Source: Hyphomicrobium_A sp044507625
Lineage (GTDB): Bacteria > Pseudomonadota > Alphaproteobacteria > Rhizobiales > Hyphomicrobiaceae
Assembly (NCBI GenBank): GCA_044507625.1
Contig: JBIQJE010000006.1
Coordinates: 62,001-126,000, forward strand
Length of the DNA: 64,000 bases
Direction: 5' to 3'
The position numbers and the translations under genes were made by a program. The notes under the pieces were generated by a model that saw only the letters and a program-made list of their open reading frames with translations, was not told the DNA's origin and did not search any database. Positions 16,927-24,601 of this stretch are shown here, piece after piece. How positions within the stretch are numbered: position 1 is the first letter of the stretch; every line of letters begins with the position of its first letter.

Positions 16927-17052
16927 GTTCGAAACACGACGAAATTGGTGATTTCACGCAACACACTTCATTGAATGCGCGCGCGTTAGCTTCGAATTTG
17001 CAATTTCGTGTCAACAAAATGTTCGAACTTGCACATGATTTTTTTAGTTCGA
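16927..17052 (+). promoter_or_regulatory. AT-rich leader with TTCGAA dyads before the histone-like gene
   Basis: The 287-bp gap between the acetyltransferase and histone-like genes is locally much richer in A+T than its surroundings. It has TTCGAA at 16928, 16991 and 17022 (the last within the palindrome GTTCGAAC), a TTCGA at 17048, and an imperfect 16-bp palindrome centred on TTGCAA at 16993-17008. These may be operator sites or an H-NS/IHF-type landing zone. No specific regulator can be named. Confidence 0.4.
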
Positions 17053-17106
17053 GTGATTCGGACTGAGAGAGATAGAAACAGAGACGCCAGAAAGAGAGAG
17101 ACTCCA

Positions 17107-17370
17107 ATGGTCAAGAAAGCCGTTAAGCGCAAAGTGAAGAAGGCCCCGGCCGCCCGTTCGGCCGCTGCCAAGAAGCCCGCCGCTCGCAAGACCGCTGCCC
17201 GTAAGCCGGCTGCTCGCAAGGCGACTGCCCGCAAGACGACCGCGGCCCGCAAGCCGGCTGCTCGCAAGACCGCCGCTCGCAAGACGACCGCTGCGAAGAC
17301 CGTTCGCAAGACGGCCCGCAAGGCCACTCGCAAGCCGGCCAAGAAGGCCCGCCGGGCTGCTGCCGCCTGA
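17107..17370 (+). CDS. Histone H1-like Lys/Ala/Arg-rich nucleoid protein
   Basis: 87 residues, about 40% Lys+Arg and a third Ala, built on imperfect AARK(T/P)-type repeats. Only one hydroxyl other than Thr is seen (a Ser), and there are no acidic residues. Such proteins resemble the C-terminal tail of eukaryotic H1 and bacterial HctB/AlgP-like proteins, which neutralise DNA and help compact it; binding here is inferred. The ATG at 17107 is preceded by an AGAGAG purine tract. A clear terminator follows, so it is a single-gene unit. Low complexity makes orthology hard to judge. Confidence 0.82.
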   Translation: MVKKAVKRKVKKAPAARSAAAKKPAARKTAARKPAARKATARKTTAARKPAARKTAARKTTAAKTVRKTARKATRKPAKKARRAAAA

Positions 17371-17461
17371 TCGAGCAGCCAAAATCCGCGCCAGTTCCCC
17401 TCGTTCCGCGCGATTTCGAAGGCTGACGAGCGCCCCGGGGTGCCCAGCCTTCATACCTTTC

Positions 17462-17501
17462 AAGACCGGTGGATGCGAAAGCTCCGCCGGTCTTTCTTTT
17501 T
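17462..17501 (+). terminator. Rho-independent terminator of the histone-like gene
   Basis: Arms AAGACCGG and CCGGTCTT pair across a 17-nt loop and are followed by TCTTTTT. It lies about 90 nt after the stop codon. Confidence 0.75.
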
Positions 17502-17547
17502 GGCCATTTCCGGCCATTTGCGCGGGATTGTTATTCGATTGGCGGCG

Positions 17548-17931
17548 CTATTCCGGCAGGTGATTGACCGCCTCGATGTTATGGCCGTCCGGATCGAGCA
17601 CGAAGGCCCCGTAATAGTTCTCGTGATAATGGGGCCTCAGCCCCGGCGGGCCGTTATCGCGGCCGCCGGCCGCCAGGGCGGCCTCATAGAAGGCGCGCAC
17701 GGCCATCCGGTTTGGAGCGGCGAAGGCCACGTGCAGCCGGCCCGTCAGCGGCTTCCCGGTTCCGATCCAGAAATGCGGCCGGTCCGTGCCGAAGCCAGCA
17801 TAGCCGTCATCGTCGTCGTCCGAGAGGCTCACGTCGGTGAGGATGCGATAGCCGAGCGGCGCGAGCGCCTTGGCGTAAAAGGCCTTAGAGCGGACAAAGT
17901 CTGTGACGGGAAAGCCGATGTGATCGAGCAT
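17548..17931 (-). CDS. VOC-family (glyoxalase/bleomycin-resistance-like) protein
   Basis: A 127-residue protein with the two-module VOC fold: MLDHIGFPVTDFVRSKAFY at the start and the second half ending GAFVLDPDGHNIEAVNH, the usual position of the metal-ligand Glu (IEAV). Family members chelate a divalent metal and act as glyoxalases, dioxygenases or resistance proteins. ATG 17931 has GTGAGG just upstream; an in-frame GTG 9 bp earlier is possible. It is convergent with the histone-like gene and not clearly in an operon. Confidence 0.8.
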   Translation of the reverse strand: MLDHIGFPVTDFVRSKAFYAKALAPLGYRILTDVSLSDDDDDGYAGFGTDRPHFWIGTGKPLTGRLHVAFAAPNRMAVRAFYEAALAAGGRDNGPPGLRPHYHENYYGAFVLDPDGHNIEAVNHLPE

Positions 17932-18136
17932 CTTCCTCACCCTGGCAGCGGGAAACCTTCAGCTCAGTGATGCCTCACTTTGCCGCCGGAGGCGGCGTGG
18001 GCCCGCGCCTTTGCTCCGATCGCCCGAGCGCCTATCGGCGAGGGCGTCAACCGGCAGCACGATAATACGCGCGGATCTCAGCGTGCGCGACCAGAACCGC
18101 AAACAAAGCTTCTCTCACCTGGCGTCACTCAAGAAA

Positions 18137-18916
18137 TCAGACGCGGCGCTCCACCATCAGCTTCTTCAGCTCCGCGATGGCCTTGGCGGGGTTGAGCCCC
18201 TTGGGGCACGCCTTAGTGCAATTGAGAATGGTGTGGCAGCGGTAGAGGCGGAAGGGGTCCTCGAGATTGTCGAGCCGCTCCCCCGTGGCCTCATCACGGG
18301 AATCCTGCACCCAGCGGAAAGCCTGCAACAGCGCGGCCGGCCCGAGATAGCGGTCCGAGTTCCACCAGTAGCTCGGGCACGATGTCGAGCAGCAGGCGCA
18401 AAGGATGCACTCATAGAGGCCGTCGAGCTTCTGCCGGTCCGCGTGCGACTGGCGCCACTCCTTCGGGGGCGCGGGCGTATCCGTTTTCAGCCACGGCTCG
18501 ATGAGCCGGTGCTGGGCGTAGAAGTTCGTCATATCCGGGACGAGATCCTTCACCACCTCCATGTGGGGCAGCGGATAGATGCGCACGGCGCCATCGATAT
18601 CCCCATAGCCGCGCAGGCAGGCCAGAGTATTCGTCCCGTCGATGTTCATCGAGCACGAGCCGCAGATGCCTTCGCGGCACGAGCGCCGGAAGGTGAGCGT
18701 CGAGTCGATCTCGTTCTTGATCTTGATGAGGGCATCGAGAACCATCGGCCCGCAGCGCTCGGTCTCCACCCAATAGGTGTCGATGCGCGGATTCTCGTCC
18801 CCTTCCGGGTTCCAGCGGTAGACGCGGAACTCCTTCCACGATCCCTTGTCGCCCGGCTGGTTCCAGGTCTTGCCGCGCTGGACCTTGGAGTTCCTCGGAA
18901 GCGTGAAGTGGACCAT
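18137..18916 (-). CDS. sdhB: Succinate dehydrogenase iron-sulphur subunit
   Basis: The 259-residue SdhB carries electrons from the flavoprotein to the membrane anchor and quinone. Ligands are visible for [2Fe-2S] (Cys80, 85, 88, 100), for the first three Cys of [4Fe-4S] (CxxCxxCxxxCP at 169-180), and for [3Fe-4S] with the final CP motif (CHTILNCTKACPKGLNP). It is separated from sdhCDA by about 6 kb containing genes on both strands. It must therefore be transcribed separately, probably from the 130-bp gap upstream or with the hypothetical gene at 19047. Confidence 0.96.
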   Translation of the reverse strand: MVHFTLPRNSKVQRGKTWNQPGDKGSWKEFRVYRWNPEGDENPRIDTYWVETERCGPMVLDALIKIKNEIDSTLTFRRSCREGICGSCSMNIDGTNTLACLRGYGDIDGAVRIYPLPHMEVVKDLVPDMTNFYAQHRLIEPWLKTDTPAPPKEWRQSHADRQKLDGLYECILCACCSTSCPSYWWNSDRYLGPAALLQAFRWVQDSRDEATGERLDNLEDPFRLYRCHTILNCTKACPKGLNPAKAIAELKKLMVERRV

Positions 18917-19046
18917 GGTGAAGAGACTTTCCTGGCTGTCCGCGGCCGGCCGTGCCGCCGCTCCACATGAAACGCTGCAAATCCCCGTGTCAACGCTCGC
19001 CGGCGTCGCGTCGCCGCTGAGGAAGCCTGACCCGCGCGGGGCTCGG

Positions 19047-19712
19047 CTATTCCGGCCGGTGCTTCTTCAGCTCGCGCACCAGCTCCGTGAGACGCACGGC
19101 CACATCCGCTCCGGTATCGACCAAAGTCTTGAGGGTGGCGCGCGTCTGGATCAGCTTGTTGAGGCGCTCCTGCTGCTCCCCGAAGCCGAAGAACAGCTCC
19201 TCCGGCGCCTCGACCTCCCCGTCCTCCACCGCCGACATCACGTCGAACGCGTTTTGCGAGGCGAGGACGAGCATCGATGCCACGTCATTGATGAGCTGCT
19301 GGAAGAGCCGCGCGGCATCTGGGCCGACCCGCGGCCCGTGCACGCCGAACTTCAGCGGCGACGACGACGGCGCGCCCTCACCCGCGAAAAGCCGCGGGTT
19401 GCGCTGGAACCGGCGAAAGATCTCCTGCAGCCCGAGACAGCACGTCTCGAGATCGCGCAGCGCGGTTCCCGCCTTGCGCTTGGACCGCGCCCGGTCCGGG
19501 GTGCGCTCCTGGGCGGCCCAGTTGATGGTCGCGATCGAGGCGATGGCCCCGAGCGCCGCGACCGCCGGCAGCACTGCGGTGAACGGATCGGGGGAAAGGC
19601 GCGTTTCACCGCCGGCCTCGGCCGGTCGCGCCTGGGGCTGGGCCTTTTTATCCTCGGCGTTGTCCGCCACGGGTTTGGCCGCGCCGGATGGCCTCAAGAA
19701 GCGGCTCCGCAT
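19047..19712 (-). CDS. Hypothetical protein upstream of sdhB
   Basis: A 221-residue protein not recognised as any family. The N-terminal 40 residues are polar and Pro/Ala-rich. A hydrophobic segment (about 44-66, FTAVLPAVAALGAIASIATI) could span the membrane, and the rest is predicted helical and charged, ending LKKHRPE. It may be a single-pass membrane protein with a cytoplasmic helical domain. It is on the same strand as sdhB, 130 bp upstream, so co-transcription is possible but unproven. Codon usage matches its neighbours. Confidence 0.6.
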   Translation of the reverse strand: MRSRFLRPSGAAKPVADNAEDKKAQPQARPAEAGGETRLSPDPFTAVLPAVAALGAIASIATINWAAQERTPDRARSKRKAGTALRDLETCCLGLQEIFRRFQRNPRLFAGEGAPSSSPLKFGVHGPRVGPDAARLFQQLINDVASMLVLASQNAFDVMSAVEDGEVEAPEELFFGFGEQQERLNKLIQTRATLKTLVDTGADVAVRLTELVRELKKHRPE

Positions 19713-19809
19713 TGTTCGAGTGCCCTATGTCCCCGCGACGTCTCGATTTCCCGACGAACGCCGCACTTCTAAACCCCTAAGGTGCTTTGGAGAAGCACGA
19801 TCCCGACAC

Positions 19810-19835
19810 AAGTGCTCCCGGAAAAGTGCTCCCGG
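19810..19835. repeat. Short tandem repeat AAGTGCTCCCGG x2
   Basis: Two exact 12-nt copies occur 14 bp apart in the divergent region between the hypothetical gene and the Nudix gene. The surrounding GAAGCACGATCCCGA resembles the palindromic element at 42618-42716, so this may be a decayed copy. Confidence 0.45.
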
Positions 19836-19955
19836 TTGCCGGTGAGGAGCGCGATCCGGGAAATAAGCTTCATCACCAGAGCCCGCTCGCCTCCGAAGGA
19901 CGCTCGCGCGGTTGAAGCTCCACGATGCCACCAGGACGCCACCGAGAGATATGCT

Positions 19956-20378
19956 ATGCCCCTCCCCGCAACGCCCGCCTTGACCACCGATTGCGTCGTC
20001 TTCGACGCGCGCGGCCGTGTACTCCTGATTCGCCGCAAGAATGAGCCTTTCAAGGGCTCCTACGCGCTCCCCGGCGGCTTCGTCGACATCGGCGAGCGCG
20101 TCGAGGACGGCTGCCGCCGCGAACTCTCCGAAGAAACCGGCGTGAAAGCCGGCACGCTACGGCTCATCGGCGTCTTTTCTGATCCCAAACGCGATCCGCG
20201 CGGGCATACCTGCTCGGTCGCCTTTGTCACCGAAATCGGCGAGGCGACCCCGCATGCCGGCGACGACGCGGCCGCCGCTGAATGGGTGGAGGACTGGCGC
20301 GCCCACAAACTCGCGTTCGACCACGCGCAGATCATTGCCGACGCCGAAAAGCTGCGCCGGACGCCGGCGCCCGCCTGA
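19956..20378 (+). CDS. Nudix hydrolase
   Basis: A 140-residue Nudix hydrolase. The Nudix box Gx5Ex7REUxEExGU is complete at residues 41-63 (GFVDIGE, REL, EETGV), giving the Mg2+-binding helix that cleaves nucleoside diphosphates linked to another group. The N-terminal half, TDCVVFDARGRVLLIRR, and the PF-K-G-x-ALPGG lead-in resemble ADP-ribose/NADH-pyrophosphatase-type and 8-oxo-dGTPase-like members; the substrate cannot be told. ATG 19956 is chosen because the domain starts right after it. It is convergent with the exported protein at 20415. Confidence 0.88.
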   Translation: MPLPATPALTTDCVVFDARGRVLLIRRKNEPFKGSYALPGGFVDIGERVEDGCRRELSEETGVKAGTLRLIGVFSDPKRDPRGHTCSVAFVTEIGEATPHAGDDAAAAEWVEDWRAHKLAFDHAQIIADAEKLRRTPAPA

Positions 20379-20414
20379 ACACCCGGCGCGCCCCTGGCAC
20401 AAACCACCCCGCCC

Positions 20415-20732
20415 CTACCGCGCGCCGCCGAAGTACTCCGGCACACCCGCGCTGAGGCAGGTCATCTCCACGCGCAGGTCGCTGAACAGAAAGCGGCAGA
20501 GCTCTTTCTTATGGTTCGGATTGTTCCGGATCGCCTCGAAGCTGGTCTTGAATCCGCGCTCCAGCGCCACCTCGAAAAGCAGCTTGTCCTGGCAATAGGG
20601 CGTCACCATCCAGTTGCCCCGGATGAGCTGGCTGCCGTCCTGGCATTGAATCGCGGCCTCAGCCGGAATGGCCGCCAGTATTGCCACGGCGAGCGTGGCA
20701 AAAGCGTTCGGCAAGGCCCTGGCGACGTACAT
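20415..20732 (-). CDS. Small exported hypothetical protein
   Basis: A 105-residue protein with a signal peptide (about 1-26: Arg near 5, hydrophobic stretch AFATLAVAILAAI, AEA cleavage site). The mature part has four cysteines (CQDGS, YCQDK, LCRFLF, TCLSAG) that could form two disulphides in the periplasm. ATG 20732 has a GGGGGA ribosome-binding site upstream; the frame stays open above it without signal features. The family is not recognised. It lies downstream of the acylase gene on the same strand, 130 bp away. Confidence 0.65.
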   Translation of the reverse strand: MYVARALPNAFATLAVAILAAIPAEAAIQCQDGSQLIRGNWMVTPYCQDKLLFEVALERGFKTSFEAIRNNPNHKKELCRFLFSDLRVEMTCLSAGVPEYFGGAR

Positions 20733-20862
20733 GCGATCCCCCGATGGCGAAGCGCCGGTGCGGCATGCACCGGCGACCGATTCGCAATCTAGGGCAAAGT
20801 TGCAGCAGCCCAAAGCGCAGTGCGACGTGTATCCGCCGATAGCTGCGAAGGCCCGAGCGCGC

Positions 20863-21975
20863 TCACTGCGTGGCTGTGGAAAACGCCTTCGCCTCGATCA
20901 TCGTCACCGTCGGCTTCGCCGCAGCGATGCTGAGCTGGCGCAACGGCTGCCCGGCACTGAAGTCGAGCGCCTTGAAATCGACCGCCTTGAGGCCCGGATC
21001 GTTATAGGTCTTCCAGTAGAAGACGCCGTTGGCGTGGTCGCGGAAGGTCGTCCACTGGGTATAGTCGCCCATCGGCTTGCCGCCGTTGGAGTAATCGCGC
21101 ACCAGCCCCTTGGGGATATCGACCCGGTTGATGATGTGCCCCGCCAGCAGCAGCGCCTCCGCCGTATCCCGCGGGCGATCGGCGAGATGCGCGGCGGCAG
21201 CGGCCATCACGAACCGCGAGGGCGGCGTCGGATCACCCGGCAGGCCATGCAGCCCGGATCCCTGGCCCGTCCCCGCATAGGTGACGTTGCCCATCTTCAC
21301 CGGCGCCGTGTTTACCGGCGTAAGGTTCACGTAGTTGCGCAGATTCTGCAGGTGCCACTCGTAGGTCGGCGAGTTGGTGAGAACGCCGACCCCGTGGTCG
21401 TGGACGCTCATCTTGCCGTCGACGTATTCGATGACGAGGCTCTTTCCTTCCCGGTCGTGCACCACGTAGTGGAGCGGCGCGAACGAGCCGAGCTGCGGCA
21501 CCGTCTCACCCCAGACGACCACGTCGGAGACCGCCGCGCGCACTTCCTCTGCGGTGGCGAAATTGCCGAGCACCCAGGCGCCGAAGCTGACATTGGAAAG
21601 CGCGCGCGCCTGGTTGTCCGCCGTCACCTCCTGATACTTCGTCTCCCCCGGCAGATAGAGCGCGCCGAAGCCCAGGCCCTTCTCGTTGAGGCCGTCGACC
21701 GCAACGGACATGCCGAGGGCGTTCATCGCCACGTACCCATACTTCGACGTCCACTTGAGCCCGTCGCCCTTCGGGGCGGGCGACGTGGAGGCGACCCCGC
21801 GCGGCACGATCTGCACCTCGCTGTTGAGGTCGATTGCAAATTCCATGGTGCGGACCGACAGCACCGAGCCGTCCCCCGCGATGAGCCGGACATCGGTGCA
21901 CGCGAGCGCCGGCGTAACGCCCATGAGGCCGGCGCACAGCGTCGAAACGGCCCGCCGCAGCAAATGCGTCTTCAT
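20863..21975 (-). CDS. Linear amide C-N hydrolase (choloylglycine hydrolase / penicillin V acylase family), exported
   Basis: A 370-residue Ntn hydrolase. A signal peptide ends at PALA, so processing exposes Cys26 (ACTDVRL), the N-terminal nucleophile of this family, with Arg30 nearby and the RTMEF segment at about 43. Further motifs are YVAMNALGMSVAVDGLNEKGL and VVHDREGKSLVIEYVDG. Gram-negative members hydrolyse acyl-homoserine lactones, penicillin V or bile salts; periplasmic amide cleavage is the safe inference. ATG 21975 has GAGGTGA 8 nt upstream. It is flanked by other exported proteins. Confidence 0.85.
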   Translation of the reverse strand: MKTHLLRRAVSTLCAGLMGVTPALACTDVRLIAGDGSVLSVRTMEFAIDLNSEVQIVPRGVASTSPAPKGDGLKWTSKYGYVAMNALGMSVAVDGLNEKGLGFGALYLPGETKYQEVTADNQARALSNVSFGAWVLGNFATAEEVRAAVSDVVVWGETVPQLGSFAPLHYVVHDREGKSLVIEYVDGKMSVHDHGVGVLTNSPTYEWHLQNLRNYVNLTPVNTAPVKMGNVTYAGTGQGSGLHGLPGDPTPPSRFVMAAAAAHLADRPRDTAEALLLAGHIINRVDIPKGLVRDYSNGGKPMGDYTQWTTFRDHANGVFYWKTYNDPGLKAVDFKALDFSAGQPLRQLSIAAAKPTVTMIEAKAFSTATQ

Positions 21976-22048
21976 TGAGATCACCTCGGATTGAAGGGTT
22001 GGCGCGCGGGAAGGATCATCGCGCGGAGCTATCTTGCCGGCCGTGCTC

Positions 22049-22447
22049 TCACGGGGCGGCGGGGAAATATTCGAGCGTCGAACGGCAGCTCGCTGCCCAC
22101 TCCGCCTTCGTCATCTGCGTCTGCGGACCCCAGTCCTTCATGCAGTCGGCAAAATCCTTGTGGGTGACTTTGAGGTTCTTCCGGGAATCCTCGATAACGA
22201 CCTCGGCCTCGTCCATCTCACCGCCGCGCGCAGCCCCGTCGGCACGCGAATTTTCCGTCTTTGCAGCGTCCGTCTTTGTAGCGGCGACGCGCACGAGGTC
22301 TTGAGGGGCGCGCCGGGTGGCGTTCTCCCCCGAAGCGATGCTGGAACGCTCCGCTACGATTGCGGAATCGGCCGCGGCGGGCGCGGTTGTGCTGAATATT
22401 GCCGAAAGCGCGAGGAGAGCAGCGGGAAACAGCGATTGCAGATGCAT
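22049..22447 (-). CDS. Exported hypothetical protein, divergent from pqqA
   Basis: A 132-residue protein with a signal peptide (LQSLFPAALLALSAIFSTTA, then AAA). A low-complexity Ala/Arg/Thr/Glu-rich middle follows, then a more ordered end, KDFADCMKDWGPQTQMTKAEWAASC, with two cysteines. ATG 22447 has an AGGGG sequence upstream; the frame is open for 92 more codons but overlaps the pqqA promoter region and has no signal features. The family is not recognised; the tail resembles small periplasmic proteins common in rhizobia. Confidence 0.6.
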   Translation of the reverse strand: MHLQSLFPAALLALSAIFSTTAPAAADSAIVAERSSIASGENATRRAPQDLVRVAATKTDAAKTENSRADGAARGGEMDEAEVVIEDSRKNLKVTHKDFADCMKDWGPQTQMTKAEWAASCRSTLEYFPAAP

Positions 22448-22735
22448 ATGTGCGGCCCCTGAATGAATATGCCGGCGGTGAAGCACCGGAAGGCCGAGAC
22501 GGTAACCGAACACCCTGAGGGGCCCGCAAAAGCGGGAGAGCGCCTTTATTTCAAATGCATCGCATCGGTTCGCACGCGCCGCAGAGCCCGAAAATGCGAG
22601 AGATTTATCGCCTCGATAAGTTTCTCTGATCTCCAGATCACGCAATTGCGATTTCTGTTTATCGAAAGCAATCGCTATATTCACGTTATGGAAACGGCGG
22701 ACAGGCGGTTCGCCAGTATTCAACAGGAGGAAACT

Positions 22736-22825
22736 ATGAAGGTTTGGAGCAAGCCGGCCGTTCGCGAGCAGGAAGTTGGCCTCGAGGTCACCTCCTATAT
22801 GCCGGCCGAGATCGACATCATCTAA
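22736..22825 (+). CDS. pqqA: PQQ precursor peptide PqqA (stand-alone)
   Basis: A 29-residue peptide, the ribosomal precursor of the redox cofactor pyrroloquinoline quinone. The core ExxxY motif, Glu17-Val-Thr-Ser-Tyr21, provides the two residues that PqqE cross-links. The flanks WSKPAVREQEVGLEVTSY and AEIDII are typical of the family. An AGGAGG ribosome-binding site lies 5 nt before the ATG and a strong terminator 26 nt after the stop. No pqqB-F gene is present in the window, so this is either an extra copy or a gene parted from its operon. Confidence 0.9.
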   Translation: MKVWSKPAVREQEVGLEVTSYMPAEIDII

Positions 22826-22851
22826 CGCGATCTGAGCTTAGCTGATTTCGG

Positions 22852-22887
22852 GCGGCGACCGGATATTCCGGTCGCCGCTTTTCTTTT
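22852..22887 (+). terminator. Rho-independent terminator of pqqA
   Basis: A perfect 12-bp stem (GCGGCGACCGGA paired with its complement), TAT loop and TTTTCTTTT tail form a textbook terminator, closing a monocistronic pqqA transcript. Confidence 0.92.
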
Positions 22888-23020
22888 GTCTGATGGCCGG
22901 CCGTATGCGGTGGCCGACGCGCGCCGGGGCCGCATCGCTCGGGGTCCCGCGGTCGCAGATTCCACTCCGGAAATCCAACCCCGACGCGGGCCCGATGATG
23001 CGCCCTCCGCGCGTTCGGCC

Positions 23021-23581
23021 TTACTTCGGCTTACAGGCCGTGCCGACGGCGATGCACTGGATGCCGCCCTTCACATCATGGCAGTCGATGTCGGTCGCAT
23101 CGGCATTCTTCCACACGGCCCATTCCTTGCCGTGCTTCTTGCGCGTGTCGATCTCCCAGCCGTACACCGCCTGCTCTTCGGCCTTGTCGCGCTCTTTGCG
23201 CTTGGCGCCGTAGGAGCTCAGCGAATCGGACTTGCAGTCCTTCTTCGCGATCGCTTCCTTGGCCGCCCCGGTCAGCTCGTGCAGCTTGTCGATGCAGGGC
23301 CTCGCCTTCCGGGTGCAGGTCCATTGGCCGGCCTTCTCGACGCAATCGACATTGCGATCCTTCGAGTAGCGCCAGGAGTTGTATTCGTGGCCGTACTTCT
23401 CCTTCACCGCCGACCGCCAGGCGAAGAGCGAGTTGGGATAGGCGCCGAGATCGCGCAGCGTCGCCGGCTTGCCCTCGGCGGTTACGGGGTCTTTGCAATC
23501 CTCTGCGGCTGCGGGCAGGGCAGCCAAAACTGAAAAAGCGGCTGCCACGCAGGCCAGCCGGACGCACAAATTCGTGTCCAT
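23021..23581 (-). CDS. Exported protein with duplicated cysteine module
   Basis: A 186-residue protein with a signal peptide (about 1-26, ending PAAA). Residues 54-96 and 141-183 align without gaps at a spacing of exactly 87 residues, sharing Trp55/142, Lys62/149, Gly64/151, Glu66/153, Trp70/157, Asp79-Cys80/Asp166-Cys167, Gly85/172, Cys89/176 and Cys96/183. Each module would thus hold three cysteines and two tryptophans. ATG 23581 has AGGAA upstream. The family is not recognised; it probably acts in the periplasm. It lies on the same strand as the SDR gene, 150 bp downstream. Confidence 0.72.
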   Translation of the reverse strand: MDTNLCVRLACVAAAFSVLAALPAAAEDCKDPVTAEGKPATLRDLGAYPNSLFAWRSAVKEKYGHEYNSWRYSKDRNVDCVEKAGQWTCTRKARPCIDKLHELTGAAKEAIAKKDCKSDSLSSYGAKRKERDKAEEQAVYGWEIDTRKKHGKEWAVWKNADATDIDCHDVKGGIQCIAVGTACKPK

Positions 23582-23731
23582 CGTTCGTTTCCTGATAGCT
23601 GAGCTATGCGCCTCTACCGGAACCGGCTGGAGGCTTGGCACACTCGCATAGAAAACGGAGGGATTTGAGACGGACTGCGCTGCAGCAGCACCGCGGCGAT
23701 CCGGTCGTGGCCGTGCGGATACAGCCGCGGG

Positions 23732-24580
23732 TTACATCCGCACCCTGCCGAGGCCGAGGTAAGCGGCGATCCCCCGGCGCAGCCATCGGGTGGGAATTTT
23801 TCCCCGTACGAAGTGGCTAAGATGGGCGCTCCGGTGCACGGGATTGCGGAATCGCGGCCGGCGCGCTTCCAGCACGTTGGCGATCTTCACGCCCACCTCG
23901 TGGGGATCCCGACCCTTCGCGGCGACGTGGGCGTCGCCGGCGTGGAACACGTTCTCGCTCCAGCGGCGATAGGCGCTGTCCGCCGGCGCAAAGCGTGGCG
24001 ATACCTGCCAGATGTCGGTGATGTACGGACCCGGCTCCACCATCAGCACTTCGATGCCGAACTGCTCCACCTCGAACGCGAGCGATTCCGCCCAGCCTTC
24101 CACCGCCCACTTCGACGCAACGTAGATCGAGTTGCACGGATGGCCGAGGAAGCCCGCTTCGCTCGACACGATGACGATGCGCCCCGACCTCTGCTTGCGC
24201 ATTGTCGGCAGCAGCGCCCGCGTCAGATTCAGAACGCCGAAGACGTTCGTCTCGATCACCCGCCGCAAATCGGCTTCGGGGATGTCCTCGAATGCGCCGC
24301 CCGCGGCAACGCCCGCATTGTGCACGACCGCATCGAGGAAGCCGCCCGTGATCGCCAGCGTGTCGGCAACGCCCCGCGCGAGCGAATCGGGATCCGTCAC
24401 GTCGAGCTGTATAATGTCGACGTTGCCCGTCGCGCCCGCTTCGGCGAGTGCCGCCTCGAGGGTGCCGCGCCGTTCGAGGTTGCGCATCGAGGCGACGACG
24501 CGCCAGCCGCGCTTGGCGAGTTCCACCGTGGCCACCAGGCCAAAGCCAGCCGACGTCCCCGTGATCAGTACCGAGCGCAT
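23732..24580 (-). CDS. Short-chain dehydrogenase/reductase
   Basis: A 282-residue classical SDR. The cofactor motif TGTSAGFG is at residues 7-14, the NAG motif is in VVHNAGVA, the catalytic Ser is in IVIVSSEAGFLG and the YxxxK pair is in YVASKWAVEG. The C-terminal 50 residues are longer than a minimal SDR and Arg-rich (RKxxRWLRRG-like). The substrate is unknown. The gene starts 21 bp after the VOC gene that is coupled to sdhA, so sdhC-sdhD-sdhA-VOC-SDR may be one transcript. Confidence 0.85.
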   Translation of the reverse strand: MRSVLITGTSAGFGLVATVELAKRGWRVVASMRNLERRGTLEAALAEAGATGNVDIIQLDVTDPDSLARGVADTLAITGGFLDAVVHNAGVAAGGAFEDIPEADLRRVIETNVFGVLNLTRALLPTMRKQRSGRIVIVSSEAGFLGHPCNSIYVASKWAVEGWAESLAFEVEQFGIEVLMVEPGPYITDIWQVSPRFAPADSAYRRWSENVFHAGDAHVAAKGRDPHEVGVKIANVLEARRPRFRNPVHRSAHLSHFVRGKIPTRWLRRGIAAYLGLGRVRM

Positions 24581-24601
24581 CCTGTTCCCTTCAATCCGTC
24601 C

